From: an uncultured bacterium
Lineage (GTDB): Bacteria > Verrucomicrobiota > Kiritimatiellia > RFP12 > UBA1067
Assembly (NCBI GenBank): GCA_902776615.1
Contig: CACYQU010000003.1
Coordinates: forward strand, 1-64,000
Direction: 5' to 3'
Length of the DNA: 64,000 bases
Shown: piece by piece, positions 53,439-60,689 of the stretch
Layout of the letters: every line of letters starts with the position of its first letter
Numbering within the stretch: the first letter of the stretch is position 1
Made by a program: the position numbers and the translations under genes
The notes under the pieces: generated by a model
Told to the model about the DNA's origin: nothing
Database searches by the model: none
The model's input: only the letters and a program-made list of their open reading frames with translations

Positions 53439-54525
53439 AACTACGCATAACAGGGCTAGCCCCCTCGCCGCGAGCGGCTCGATTCGGCGAGTACCTGCCC
53501 ATCGCTTTCATCATCGTCGCGAGCATTCCGTTTGGCGCGATGTCGCCGACCCATATCTCGTCGGCGTGGCGAAGAACGTATTCATTGCACCATGCGGCGA
53601 CTTTCTTGTTGAGGCGTGATCCGGGCCGCTGCGGCGAAATAAAAAGAATGCGACCTTCGGCCAAGGCTGCGAGAAGATCGTTCGAGAGCTCGCTTTCGAG
53701 GGGCAGCCCCTGGGGGACGACCTTGATTGCCGAGCGGCCTTTGGCAAGAGCGCGGCGCAGAGCCTCGCGCTCCTGCGCGCTCGTGAATGTCGATATGATC
53801 GGCATGTCGTGCGGGGCTGAAGCCCCGCGGACCGAGACAGCCGCCCCTCCCATATCGGAGCGGCCGACTTCACGCCTCCAAACCATTTTCGGCTTAAGAT
53901 CGCTCGCCCAGAAACCATGGGAAGCGACGAAGGCGATTCGCGGGCCGTTGAGCAGATCGAGGTTGCCGAGCGAGTACTGGGTCACTGCGCCGAAGCGGTC
54001 GCGAGTCCAGTTCGCCGGGTTTTCGCGAATGTAGCGGCGGAAGGCGGCGAGCTGCTGCTCGCTCGTAACGATCTTGTCCCAATAGTCGAACTGCCAAAGA
54101 TGGTCGCCGATGTCATCGACCTCGCCCGCGCGGCGCATCTTGCCGTAGATATAGCCGGTTCCGCCCTTGAAGCGGCCCAGCAGAAAGCCGAGGTGATGCT
54201 CCTTGTTCGTTGGACGGAACTTGATTCGCACGATGGCGTGGAAGTGGTTGGGCATGACGACAAACTCGTCAAGCTCCAGCTCGGGGTATTTCGCCGGCAA
54301 CTCGCGCCAGTATGCCTCGACCCTGCGCCCGAGCTCGTTCAGCTCGCACCGGTCGCCCACGATCGCGCCGAATATCGACTTGTTGTGCGCAGTCTGCCAC
54401 GTGACGAAGAACCAGCCGTTGCGATAGTTGATGTTCGCGTTGCGAAGCGACTTTCGAAAGCGCGGCACCTCTGCCGCGCTTCCACGACGCTCGCCCGCAT
54501 CATCTCTCGCCGATCTCACGCACAT
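53431..54525 (-). CDS. REP-associated tyrosine transposase fused to a Rossmann-like domain
   Basis: 364 residues. The N-terminal part (about 1-190) is a Y1/IS200-type HUH nuclease: VVMPNHFHAIV supplies the HUH pair and AFRRYIRENP the likely nucleophilic Tyr, as in RAYT proteins. The C-terminal part (about 215-350) is unusual for RAYTs: STFTSAQEREALRRAL, AIKVVPQGLP, and ILFISPQRPGSRL with HADEIWVGDIAPNG read like a DprA/LOG-type Rossmann fold. A REP-like hairpin at 53811-53828 lies in the coding sequence between the two parts. Start: the ATG at 54525 lies 6 bases after TGGTATAAT, so the mRNA is predicted leaderless. REP-like hairpins and a 17-bp repeat array lie upstream. Confidence 0.78.
   Translation of the reverse strand: MCVRSARDDAGERRGSAAEVPRFRKSLRNANINYRNGWFFVTWQTAHNKSIFGAIVGDRCELNELGRRVEAYWRELPAKYPELELDEFVVMPNHFHAIVRIKFRPTNKEHHLGFLLGRFKGGTGYIYGKMRRAGEVDDIGDHLWQFDYWDKIVTSEQQLAAFRRYIRENPANWTRDRFGAVTQYSLGNLDLLNGPRIAFVASHGFWASDLKPKMVWRREVGRSDMGGAAVSVRGASAPHDMPIISTFTSAQEREALRRALAKGRSAIKVVPQGLPLESELSNDLLAALAEGRILFISPQRPGSRLNKKVAAWCNEYVLRHADEIWVGDIAPNGMLATMMKAMGRYSPNRAARGEGASPVMRSLV
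53811..53828. repeat. REP-like hairpin inside the RAYT gene
   Basis: GCGGGGCT-GA-AGCCCCGC: 8-bp perfect stem with a 2-base loop. Same design as the hairpin at 54655-54672, and it falls in the linker between the two domains of the encoded protein. Confidence 0.7.
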
Positions 54526-54531
54526 GCCGAA

Positions 54532-54540
54532 ATTATACCA
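54532..54540 (-). promoter_or_regulatory. Extended -10 promoter of the RAYT gene
   Basis: Minus-strand TGGTATAAT; the hexamer ends 6 bases before the ATG at 54525. Confidence 0.7.
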
Positions 54541-54559
54541 CAATTCCTGCCCTCGCGCC

Positions 54560-54659
54560 CATATCGGACCGACGCCCATATCGCCGATGCGCTCATATCA
54601 ACACGGCGCTTGCATCGACACGGCGCTTGTATCGGTCCGCGCTCATATCGGTCCGGCGG
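54560..54659. repeat. Degenerate tandem repeat of about 17 bp, six units
   Basis: Units start at 54560, 54577, 54594, 54613, 54630 and 54644, most with CATATC or CATCG/TATCG, followed by variable GC-rich bases; CACGGCGCTTG occurs twice in units 3 and 4 and ATCGGTCCG twice in units 5 and 6. It lies directly upstream of the RAYT promoter. The 54526-54977 stretch carries this array, a hairpin, a surface-protein remnant and a promoter but no intact gene. Confidence 0.65.
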
Positions 54660-54672
54660 ACTTTAGTCCGCC
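54655..54672. repeat. REP-like hairpin beside the RAYT gene
   Basis: GGCGGACT-TT-AGTCCGCC: 8-bp perfect stem, 2-base loop, overlapping the end of the 17-bp array. RAYTs are known to mobilise short palindromes of this kind. Confidence 0.7.
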
Positions 54673-54679
54673 ATTTCAT

Positions 54680-54905
54680 CTCCACCCCGACCATGAAGAA
54701 CCGATCGAGCGCGTTGGTGGGCGAGTGCCATTCTTCGCCCGACTCCAGCCCCGCCTTGCCATAGATGGTGTACCGTCTCCGCGACTCCTCCGCCGCGCTC
54801 AGCTTCGGCGACCATTCGACGACCGGCGCGCCGCCGACCATCGTAATCGTCGCGGCGAACACCGAGTTCGTGTCGCTCGGGTCACGCGCCAGCGCCCTGC
54901 CACAG
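54680..54905 (-). pseudogene. Surface-protein C-terminal remnant, copy 1
   Basis: The minus strand encodes DPSDTNSVFAATITMV...GAPVVEWSPKL...RRRYTIYGKAGL...SPTNALDRFFMVGVEMK with no start codon or N-terminal part; the frame runs on past the expected end to a stop near 54593. It is the end of a beta-rich extracellular module. The 204 bases 54680-54883 match 56112-56315 without gaps and with about 19 mismatches by hand count. Confidence 0.65.
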
Positions 54906-54921
54906 ATGCAACATTATTTGG

Positions 54922-54927
54922 TATAAT
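54922..54927 (+). promoter_or_regulatory. -10 promoter of the Y1 transposase gene
   Basis: Plus-strand TTTGGTATAAT, 50 bases before the ATG. The 27-bp repeat with its palindrome lies in the leader. Confidence 0.65.
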
Positions 54928-54936
54928 TCCTGCACG

Positions 54937-54963
54937 GAAGGTCTGACCTTCTTTGCAATGTTT
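54937..54963. repeat. Left 27-bp direct repeat of the Y1 element
   Basis: Begins GAAGGTC-T-GACCTTC (perfect 7-bp arms) followed by TTTGCAATGTTT; identical over 27 bases to 56048-56074. It marks the left end of the element in the 5' leader of the transposase. Confidence 0.75.
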
Positions 54964-54977
54964 TGCAGGGAGAAACA

Positions 54978-56057
54978 ATGTCACATTCAAACAACCGTGT
55001 AAAAGAACACGAGACTGTGCATCATCTTATCAGCAGAATAGCGCACCGCGTCTATTTTCTGAAAGACGACGAACGCAAGGATTTCCTGGAGATCGCCCGC
55101 CGGGCAGCGCAGTTTTCGGGCGTACAGCTGCTTGGCTGGTGCGTCATGGGGAATCATTTCCATCTGCTTGTGTTCTTGCCGACGCCACGGTTTGTGGACG
55201 AACAGGAAGTAATTGAACGATACGGAGCGCTAAAGGGACAGCTGGCGGCCTCGTCAATTACGGAAATGTTCATTGAATGGCGCAAGCAAGGCGAAACGGG
55301 AGAGCGTCGCGTGTCCGAATGGCTTGATGCACAAAGACGTCGCATGTATGACGTAGGCATATTCATGAAAATCGTCAAACAGTGGTTCACAACAGAATAC
55401 AACCGCCGAAACGGACACAAGGGAACACTATGGGAGTCGACGTATTTCGACAGGGTTGTTCCGCGATGCTTGTCAGAAATGGCGAAGTGCCTTGCCTACA
55501 TTCACCTGAATCCAATACGTGCTGCTGCCTCGGACAAATTCGATGGATATGCGTGGAGCAGCTACTCGGCGTTTCGGAAAGGCGATCCGACCGCGACAGC
55601 CGGAATGCATTTCATTTACGGGAAAGAGGAATCCGATGATGCTATCGCCGGAAGGCATGAGTTTCTTCTCGAGGAATTGCTCGAGAAGGAGAAACTGCGC
55701 CGTGCGGAGGAAATCGCTCGAAAGCGAGCAGCGGGATATGAAGTGCCGACGGATCCACTTACGGACGAGGCGCTCGTGGCACAGCGGGCAGCCCATCTTG
55801 CCGAAGTACAGAAAGCATCTGTCGAACTGCGCGAAGCCCGAAACTACGAGAAGCGGCGTAGCGAGAGAGGTGCGTTGCGCGAAAAGGAAACACTATCCCT
55901 TCTCGAGGCAAATCCGGAAATGAACGCAGCCCTGCTGTCCGAACGGCTGGGCGTTGGCGTTCGCACGGCCTACTGCATCCTGAAACAACTGAAAGACAAA
56001 GGCGTCATACAGCAAGAAGCCGGCCGTTGGCGCACAAACATTGCAAAGAAGGTCTGA
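54978..56057 (+). CDS. Y1 (HUH) transposase with C-terminal winged helix
   Basis: 359 residues. The N-terminal Y1_Tnp domain has the HUH motif GWCVMGNHFHLLVFL and a candidate catalytic Tyr in QWFTTEYNRRNG; conserved LAYIHLNPIRA and YAWSSY are typical of the family. A charged helical linker (about 215-305) leads to a winged-helix end (LLEANPEMNAALLSERLGVGVRTAYCI). The ATG at 54978 follows AGGGAG. The stop codon sits inside the right-hand palindrome. One of the few plus-strand genes. Confidence 0.9.
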   Translation: MSHSNNRVKEHETVHHLISRIAHRVYFLKDDERKDFLEIARRAAQFSGVQLLGWCVMGNHFHLLVFLPTPRFVDEQEVIERYGALKGQLAASSITEMFIEWRKQGETGERRVSEWLDAQRRRMYDVGIFMKIVKQWFTTEYNRRNGHKGTLWESTYFDRVVPRCLSEMAKCLAYIHLNPIRAAASDKFDGYAWSSYSAFRKGDPTATAGMHFIYGKEESDDAIAGRHEFLLEELLEKEKLRRAEEIARKRAAGYEVPTDPLTDEALVAQRAAHLAEVQKASVELREARNYEKRRSERGALREKETLSLLEANPEMNAALLSERLGVGVRTAYCILKQLKDKGVIQQEAGRWRTNIAKKV

Positions 56058-56069
56058 CCTTCTTTGCAA
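56041..56069. terminator. 29-bp perfect palindrome at the transposase 3' end
   Basis: TTGCAAAGAAGGTC-T-GACCTTCTTTGCAA, 14-bp arms, followed by TGTTT. It includes the stop codon, can act as a terminator on either strand, and shares its core with the left repeat. Confidence 0.7.
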
Positions 56070-56074
56070 TGTTT
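56048..56074. repeat. Right 27-bp direct repeat of the Y1 element
   Basis: Identical over 27 bases to 54937-54963; overlaps the transposase stop codon. Confidence 0.75.
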
Positions 56075-56102
56075 GCCGTGGAATGAGACTTACCATGCGC
56101 GG

Positions 56103-56315
56103 CTACCGCAACTCCACCCCGACCATGAAGAACCGGTCGAGAGCGTTGGTCGGCAAGTGCCATTCTTCGCCCGACTCCAGCCCCGCCCTGCCGTAGATGG
56201 TGTACCGCCGCCGCGACTCCTCCGCCGCGCCCAGCTTCGGCGACCATTCTACGACCGGCGCACCGTCAACCATCGTTATCATCGCGATGAACACCGAGTT
56301 TGTGTCGGTCGGGTC
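56103..56315 (-). pseudogene. Surface-protein C-terminal remnant, copy 2
   Basis: Encodes DPTDTNSVFIAMITMVDGAPVVEWSPKL...RYTIYGRAGL...LPTNALDRFFMVGVELR and a stop at 56103. It has the proper module end but no N-terminal part, and starts at the same point as copy 1. The novel operon's last gene ends 12 bases upstream. The 56058-56326 stretch contains nothing else but the right repeat of the Y1 element. Confidence 0.65.
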
Positions 56316-56326
56316 GGTGCAAACAA

Positions 56327-56563
56327 TCACTTTTTACGTAGTGCACGTCCTATAAGCCATGCGATCAAAACAACAGCTCCCCATGCGAACACGCTCCCAA
56401 ATGAATCAAAATTCTTCTCAGAAAGAAAATCGTTGAAAAACCAACTAAATATCCCCCCTATGATCTCGAATACCCATACGACCGCTTTTACAACCAGCCA
56501 TCCAACGACAACTATTAAAGCAAGGACAGCACCACCTTTTACTATGTCGATTAGGTTACGCAT
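56327..56563 (-). CDS. Small two-helix membrane protein, last gene of the unknown operon
   Basis: 78 residues: a hydrophobic segment at about 11-45 (LALIVVVGWLVVKAVVW and on), a polar loop (FLSEKNFDSFG) and a second helix at about 57-72, with a basic end RALRKK. Positive-inside prediction puts both ends in the cytoplasm. It follows the 66-residue Cys-rich gene by 26 bases. No family recognised; with the large PH-like protein it would be the membrane component. Confidence 0.62.
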   Translation of the reverse strand: MRNLIDIVKGGAVLALIVVVGWLVVKAVVWVFEIIGGIFSWFFNDFLSEKNFDSFGSVFAWGAVVLIAWLIGRALRKK

Positions 56564-56589
56564 GACTCATTCCGTTCAGATGACTTCGA

Positions 56590-56790
56590 TTAAATCCGAG
56601 ACCATTTCGCCCAATAAGCGCAGTTTGCACCAGGTGTACTCATAGACCCAGCTTTAACACAACAAGGTTGTCGGGCCGAATCACACCGAACAACTTTTGC
56701 GCTTCCAAGATTCTCAAGCTTGCGCATCCCTTTCCAGTTTTTACATGTGGCACAAGCACGACTCTCTACCCTAATAGTAGTGCAACCCAT
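56590..56790 (-). CDS. Small Cys-rich protein with a WxKW tail (paralogue B)
   Basis: 66 residues with Cys at 3, 13, 16, 36, 43, 44 and 57. CATCKNWKG and NCAYWAKWSRI match CATCKWWRG and DCAAW...WSKWERI of the adjacent gene, so the two are paralogues. The pairs look like metal-binding knuckles. The ATG at 56790 is chosen for a perfect GAGGAGG ribosome site 5 bases upstream; the longer frame is rejected. Confidence 0.68.
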   Translation of the reverse strand: MGCTTIRVESRACATCKNWKGMRKLENLGSAKVVRCDSARQPCCVKAGSMSTPGANCAYWAKWSRI

Positions 56791-56800
56791 ACGAACCTCC

Positions 56801-57007
56801 TCATATTCTTTCCCATTTTGACCATCGGTTACAAGTATGTGTCGCGCCACGCTCCACGCGCCACGCAGCACAATCGTTGCCACGAGGCATAATGCCGTCA
56901 ACCGTAACATACTTCGGCTCACGTGCGCCAACGAAATTCACTTCGCGGCTTCCGCGCCACCACTTGCATGTGGCACAGACTTTTCTTGCTATTGGTACAT
57001 TGTACAT
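56801..57007 (-). CDS. Small Cys-rich protein with a WxKW tail (paralogue A)
   Basis: 68 residues with Cys at 11, 14, 46 and 59 and the end RWSKWERI. Shares CATCKxW and the aromatic tail with the next gene. GGAG lies 8 bases before the ATG at 57007, one base after the stop of the preceding gene. Four Cys could bind one metal ion; function unknown. Confidence 0.66.
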   Translation of the reverse strand: MYNVPIARKVCATCKWWRGSREVNFVGAREPKYVTVDGIMPRGNDCAAWRVERGATHTCNRWSKWERI

Positions 57008-57008
57008 A

Positions 57009-57215
57009 TTACTTTCTCCATTTTGGCCATTCACCTAGACTCGCAGATGTTTCATCAACATCATGCTCAGAAGAATTACACCTACGCAATTCATCGCCTA
57101 TGTCATCAAATTCATGGCTTAGATCCTGTAAGCCTGTTACAATCCTATGTGCGGCATCGCCAAACACATAACGTCCTAGCGCACCTACCAATGCGCCTGC
57201 TATTTCTTCCGACAT
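57009..57215 (-). CDS. Small acidic protein with a WxKW tail
   Basis: 68 residues. The N-terminal part has a weak amphipathic/hydrophobic helix (EEIAGALVGALGRYVF), the middle is acidic (LSHEFDDIGDEL), and the end is GEWPKWRK, echoing the WxKW tails of the two downstream proteins. It begins 3 bases after the stop of the large gene. No family recognised. Confidence 0.6.
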   Translation of the reverse strand: MSEEIAGALVGALGRYVFGDAAHRIVTGLQDLSHEFDDIGDELRRCNSSEHDVDETSASLGEWPKWRK

Positions 57216-57218
57216 TAC

Positions 57219-60200
57219 CTACCTCCTTCTGGTTTTAGAAACGACATTTATGTAACTACAAAGCTTTTCGAGGCTATCAACAGGGATGTTAATCAACTGA
57301 CAGACCTTCGAATTGATGGTTATGGCATTTTTTTGAGCCTCCACGCTCTCTATACTTTCAAAAGGAACTCGAACAGGGTCTTCCATGAAGTTTTTGAAGT
57401 ACACCGCATCATTGGTGACAAGCATACCCTCCTTAGCACTACCGAAGACAGTTGAATCAATCAAGAAACGAACAGAGTCGATGGGCTCCCGCACTTTCAT
57501 TGAAACGAATGCGTTCCGAAGTTTCTTCTCAGGGATACTTCCTTCCACAAAGAGGCAACTGCACGGAGATTTTGCAAATTCCGCTATATCCGGAGTGTCG
57601 GCAGATTGTCCATCAGTTTTTACTGCGGATAACCGATCAAGACATGTTGATTCTTTAGCGAAAGCAACTAATTTAACGAGCGTATCTCTACAGGCATCTG
57701 CATCGCCATTGGAATTGGTAAAGTCGAACACAACCCCTTTCTCAAAAGTTATTTCGCCACGATTCGGTTTTGACGGGGAGTCAAGCGAAGCAAGCTCTTT
57801 CCACGAATACGCATTACGAGCAGTTTCCACCGTATCGTTCTTCCATATGACACCCCATCGCGATACGACAAGCCCGATTTTTGCCGAACCAAAGATCGTT
57901 GTGTCAACTATGGCGAAAACGCCGTCGTCCTGTACACCAGAAAGATATGTTCTCGCACCTACAAGTTTCTTGGGTGGGATGCCGTCTTTGAAATAGAAGC
58001 CATTGTCATTTGATGAAGTTATTGCAGCTTCAACCGCTGCGAAGAACGCCTCGGACGAATCACGTTTTGCCGCAGCCTCTTCGCGGGTTTGATACTCTAT
58101 GCCAAAAGCTGTTCGCGCAAGTTTGTCAAACCGCTCCAATTCTCTGTTCACGCGCTCAAGTTTCCAAGTGCCATCAATGCCAAGTCGCGTCGCCATTGCA
58201 ATAATATCCGATTTAAGTTTGATGGCAGATGCTTCGTCGGTAATCGTGCAGCTTTTCTCGAAATCAACAAGCTCTCGCTGCTTGGCAGCTTCTTCCCGGG
58301 TTTCGAAAATTCTGTCTCCTGCTCTTCTTGCTGCTTTGTCAAAACATTCAAGCGCCTGTGTGACACGCTCCATTTTCCACGCGCCGTCAACTCCAAGCTT
58401 TTTTATGAACTTCTCTAATTTAGCTTTAGCTTCTATGGCTGACTCTTCGCTTGACAGATCTAGTTCTGCCTCATATGCAGAAAGTTTCCTTTGTTTGTCG
58501 GCTTCATCACGGGTGGGGAACTCCCTGCCGTCAACCGTACGGTATTCACAGTCAAGCCGTTTTAAAGCAGCATCTATCACTGCAAGATCTTCAGATATGT
58601 CGAGTTCCAATTCCCCTGCTGCCTTCACAATCCTATCTCGATAATCATGAGCACTACTCTCGGCGGACAAATCCGCATCACCGACTATTTTTTTCAGCAA
58701 CTCTCTCTTTAACGGATTGACATCGACTCGTGCCGCGCGCGCGATATCATTGATAGGACCTTTCCCGTTGTCATCCAAGTAGCAATAGCTGACCACATCT
58801 TTTTTGAACGGGCAGAACTGAAGCATTTTTAACTTTGCTTCGTCTCGCCCTGTATCTGCGAAGTTACCGTTCCCTATCTCATCGTTTTCTAATAGTTCTA
58901 GAATGTCCGAGGCCGCATCTTCATTGTCTGAAACTCCGCTTTCACCTAGTGTCCACCCATTTTCTTCTATCATCCTTCGAAGAAAATCTTTGGTGGAATT
59001 CACTGTCGAACAAATCTGGACGAATATTCCAAAATGCAGTTTCCGCATTATCATGTCGGCATATGTTTCCTTATCAACGTCATAGTCTCCAGAAACGAAA
59101 ATTGCCATCATTTCATCTATTTCATCCCCAACAGTTTTCACATTATTCAATAACTTTGAGATGAAATTGTCGGCCTCTCTGTGACAGTCATCGGGTAAAT
59201 CAAATAGCTTTAATTCCCATTCAACGTGGCGTCTAAGATCCTTCTCCGCCTCCTTGAGGATGCTCTTCCAGCTATGAGCGGCTTCGTCCGGCGAAATGTC
59301 TCTATATTTTGGAGGAGCTTTTTCTTCGTCGGCACATTCCTGATCTCCATATTCTGCGAGGTCCTTCCAAAATGACCAGAAACTCCAATTGGCATATTCT
59401 GGCAGTCCATTTTTTACGATGCCTCCGTAAATTGCAACTTCGCCAGCTTTAGGTTTAGACGAGTTGACGGATTTTTCCTTTTTTTTGTTTTTCTTACCAG
59501 GCTTCAGCTTGTTTATGGCAATTGCCGCTTCAGACGCTTCGCACATGGAATTTTTCTTATCTTTTTCATCATCCCGGCGATGTCTGTTGCTGCGACTTTT
59601 GGATGATGAAACGATTCCGCCGATATCCTCTGAAGTCAACTTTTCGTTCAATTTCTCTATGTCTATTTTTGCTTCTCGAACTATATCATTAATTGGACCT
59701 TTGCCGCCATCGTCAAGATAACAATACGCCACTACCTCGTCATTGAACGGACATAATTGCAACATTTTCAATTTTGCTTCTTCAATAGTCGTGTCCTTAA
59801 AATCTCCTTTCCCGATTTCGCCGTCCTTCAGCAATTTCAAAATCGTTAATGCCGAATCTTCTTCTTCGCCATTCCCTATTTCACCAAGTGGGTATCCATT
59901 ACTATCAATCACTTTTCTGACACAATCTTTCGTTGCATTCATAGCCCAGCAGATTTGCACATAGATGCCATAATACATCTTCTTCATCACTTTTTCGACA
60001 AAGTCATCCTTATCACCATCAAAATCGCCTGATGCGAACTCTTCCATTATAGCATTTACTTCCTGCCCAGCCTGTTCCACATTGTTCATATAAGACACTA
60101 TACATTCCTTGACTTTCTCTCTATCTAGCTCTGGGATATCAAATAACTCTAATTCCGTTCTTGCATAAAGCCAAAGCCGCTTTGTCGCATCCTTGAGAAT

Positions 60201-60482
60201 GTCTTCCCAACGTAGCGCTGCATCCATATGATTTAGGTCGCGATACTTCGGCGGAATCTCTTCTTCGTCTGCACATTCTTGATTCCCATATTCGTTAAGA
60301 TTCTTCCAAATAGACCAGAACGCCCAATTATTACGTTCACGTTCGCCACATTTTACGATACCACCATATATTGCAACTTCACCGTCTTTCAAGCGAGATG
60401 CTTTTTGCGATTTCGAGCCGCTTTTCTTCGGCTTCTTCACTCCTGTAGGCGCATTACCTGTTTGCTTTGCTATTTTAGGCAT
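57219..60482 (-). CDS. Large repeat protein with two PH-like domains, unknown family
   Basis: 1087 residues, no signal peptide or membrane helix. Order: basic tail (1-32); repeat A (about 33-285) and repeat B (about 346-590), clearly duplicated, both starting GEVAIYGGIVK, both with ADEE.. PPKYRD and both ending YCYLDD-x-GKGPINDI; a Lys/Arg-rich linker between them; three helical repeats (about 610-825) with EFPTRDEADKQR, IFETREEAAKQR and EYQTREEAAAKR; two PH-like domains (about 828-960 and 977-1087) with TIFGSAKIGLVV and TVFGSAKEGMLV. A GGAAG ribosome site precedes the ATG at 60482. First gene of a five-gene operon behind a structured leader. AT-richer than its surroundings, suggesting transfer. 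No enzyme motif seen; a scaffold is the likeliest role. Confidence 0.7.
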   Translation of the reverse strand: MPKIAKQTGNAPTGVKKPKKSGSKSQKASRLKDGEVAIYGGIVKCGERERNNWAFWSIWKNLNEYGNQECADEEEIPPKYRDLNHMDAALRWEDILKDATKRLWLYARTELELFDIPELDREKVKECIVSYMNNVEQAGQEVNAIMEEFASGDFDGDKDDFVEKVMKKMYYGIYVQICWAMNATKDCVRKVIDSNGYPLGEIGNGEEEDSALTILKLLKDGEIGKGDFKDTTIEEAKLKMLQLCPFNDEVVAYCYLDDGGKGPINDIVREAKIDIEKLNEKLTSEDIGGIVSSSKSRSNRHRRDDEKDKKNSMCEASEAAIAINKLKPGKKNKKKEKSVNSSKPKAGEVAIYGGIVKNGLPEYANWSFWSFWKDLAEYGDQECADEEKAPPKYRDISPDEAAHSWKSILKEAEKDLRRHVEWELKLFDLPDDCHREADNFISKLLNNVKTVGDEIDEMMAIFVSGDYDVDKETYADMIMRKLHFGIFVQICSTVNSTKDFLRRMIEENGWTLGESGVSDNEDAASDILELLENDEIGNGNFADTGRDEAKLKMLQFCPFKKDVVSYCYLDDNGKGPINDIARAARVDVNPLKRELLKKIVGDADLSAESSAHDYRDRIVKAAGELELDISEDLAVIDAALKRLDCEYRTVDGREFPTRDEADKQRKLSAYEAELDLSSEESAIEAKAKLEKFIKKLGVDGAWKMERVTQALECFDKAARRAGDRIFETREEAAKQRELVDFEKSCTITDEASAIKLKSDIIAMATRLGIDGTWKLERVNRELERFDKLARTAFGIEYQTREEAAAKRDSSEAFFAAVEAAITSSNDNGFYFKDGIPPKKLVGARTYLSGVQDDGVFAIVDTTIFGSAKIGLVVSRWGVIWKNDTVETARNAYSWKELASLDSPSKPNRGEITFEKGVVFDFTNSNGDADACRDTLVKLVAFAKESTCLDRLSAVKTDGQSADTPDIAEFAKSPCSCLFVEGSIPEKKLRNAFVSMKVREPIDSVRFLIDSTVFGSAKEGMLVTNDAVYFKNFMEDPVRVPFESIESVEAQKNAITINSKVCQLINIPVDSLEKLCSYINVVSKTRRR

Positions 60483-60499
60483 TTTCCACTTCCTTTCAT

Positions 60500-60682
60500 G
60501 TTGCCGCACAAAGACAACAAAGTCCCCGCGTGCGTACCGCAGAGGCGACTGGTATGCCCGAAAGGAAACGCGACGCGGGGACGAAATCGGCATAGTGCGC
60601 CCAGTGGACGCGCCAAGACAATTTATCTTTGCGTTGTGCCTTCCTTTCAAGATGATTACCAGTCTTCCTGCGGGTTGGCAAC
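60500..60682 (-). ncRNA. Structured 5' leader, candidate RNA switch
   Basis: Read on the minus strand. Base helix GUUGCC (60677-60682) with GGCAAC (60500-60505). A 10-bp helix GUCCCCGCGU/ACGCGGGGAC (60573-60582 with 60522-60531). Another helix GACUGGUA/UACCAGUC (60657-60664 with 60547-60554) continuing as GAAAGGAA/UUCCUUUC (60641-60648 with 60560-60567); this crosses the 10-bp helix, so they form a pseudoknot or alternate. The ribosome site (60489-60498) repeats the TGAAAGGAAG of 60640-60649, so UUCCUUUC can pair with either. The predicted transcription start from the -10 box falls at the first base of the base helix. No known RNA class recognised. Confidence 0.55.
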
Positions 60683-60689
60683 TGACGGT

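Larger units (their letters stand above)
54937..56074 (+). mobile_element. Single-gene Y1 (HUH) transposase element
   Basis: About 1.14 kb between two identical 27-bp direct repeats, each containing a hairpin, enclosing one Y1 transposase gene. Hairpins at both ends and no terminal inverted repeats fit the IS200/IS605-REP class. It lies between the two surface-protein remnants. Element limits are inferred from the repeats; the target-site sequence is not known. Confidence 0.65.

Noticed and set aside
54560-54659. CRISPR array
   Set aside because: Units of about 17 bp abut one another with no spacers and there are no cas genes.
56590-56931. Longer start for Cys-rich paralogue B giving a 113-residue protein
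   Set aside because: The extension overlaps paralogue A, lacks a ribosome site, and the internal ATG has GAGGAGG at ideal distance.
60483-60650. N-terminal extension of the large unknown protein into the leader
   Set aside because: It would need a TTG start without a ribosome site, while the ATG at 60482 has one; the stretch is better explained as paired RNA.
60500-60682. 6S RNA
   Set aside because: Length and closed ends fit, but the crossing helices and lack of a clear central bubble do not; kept as an unclassified leader.
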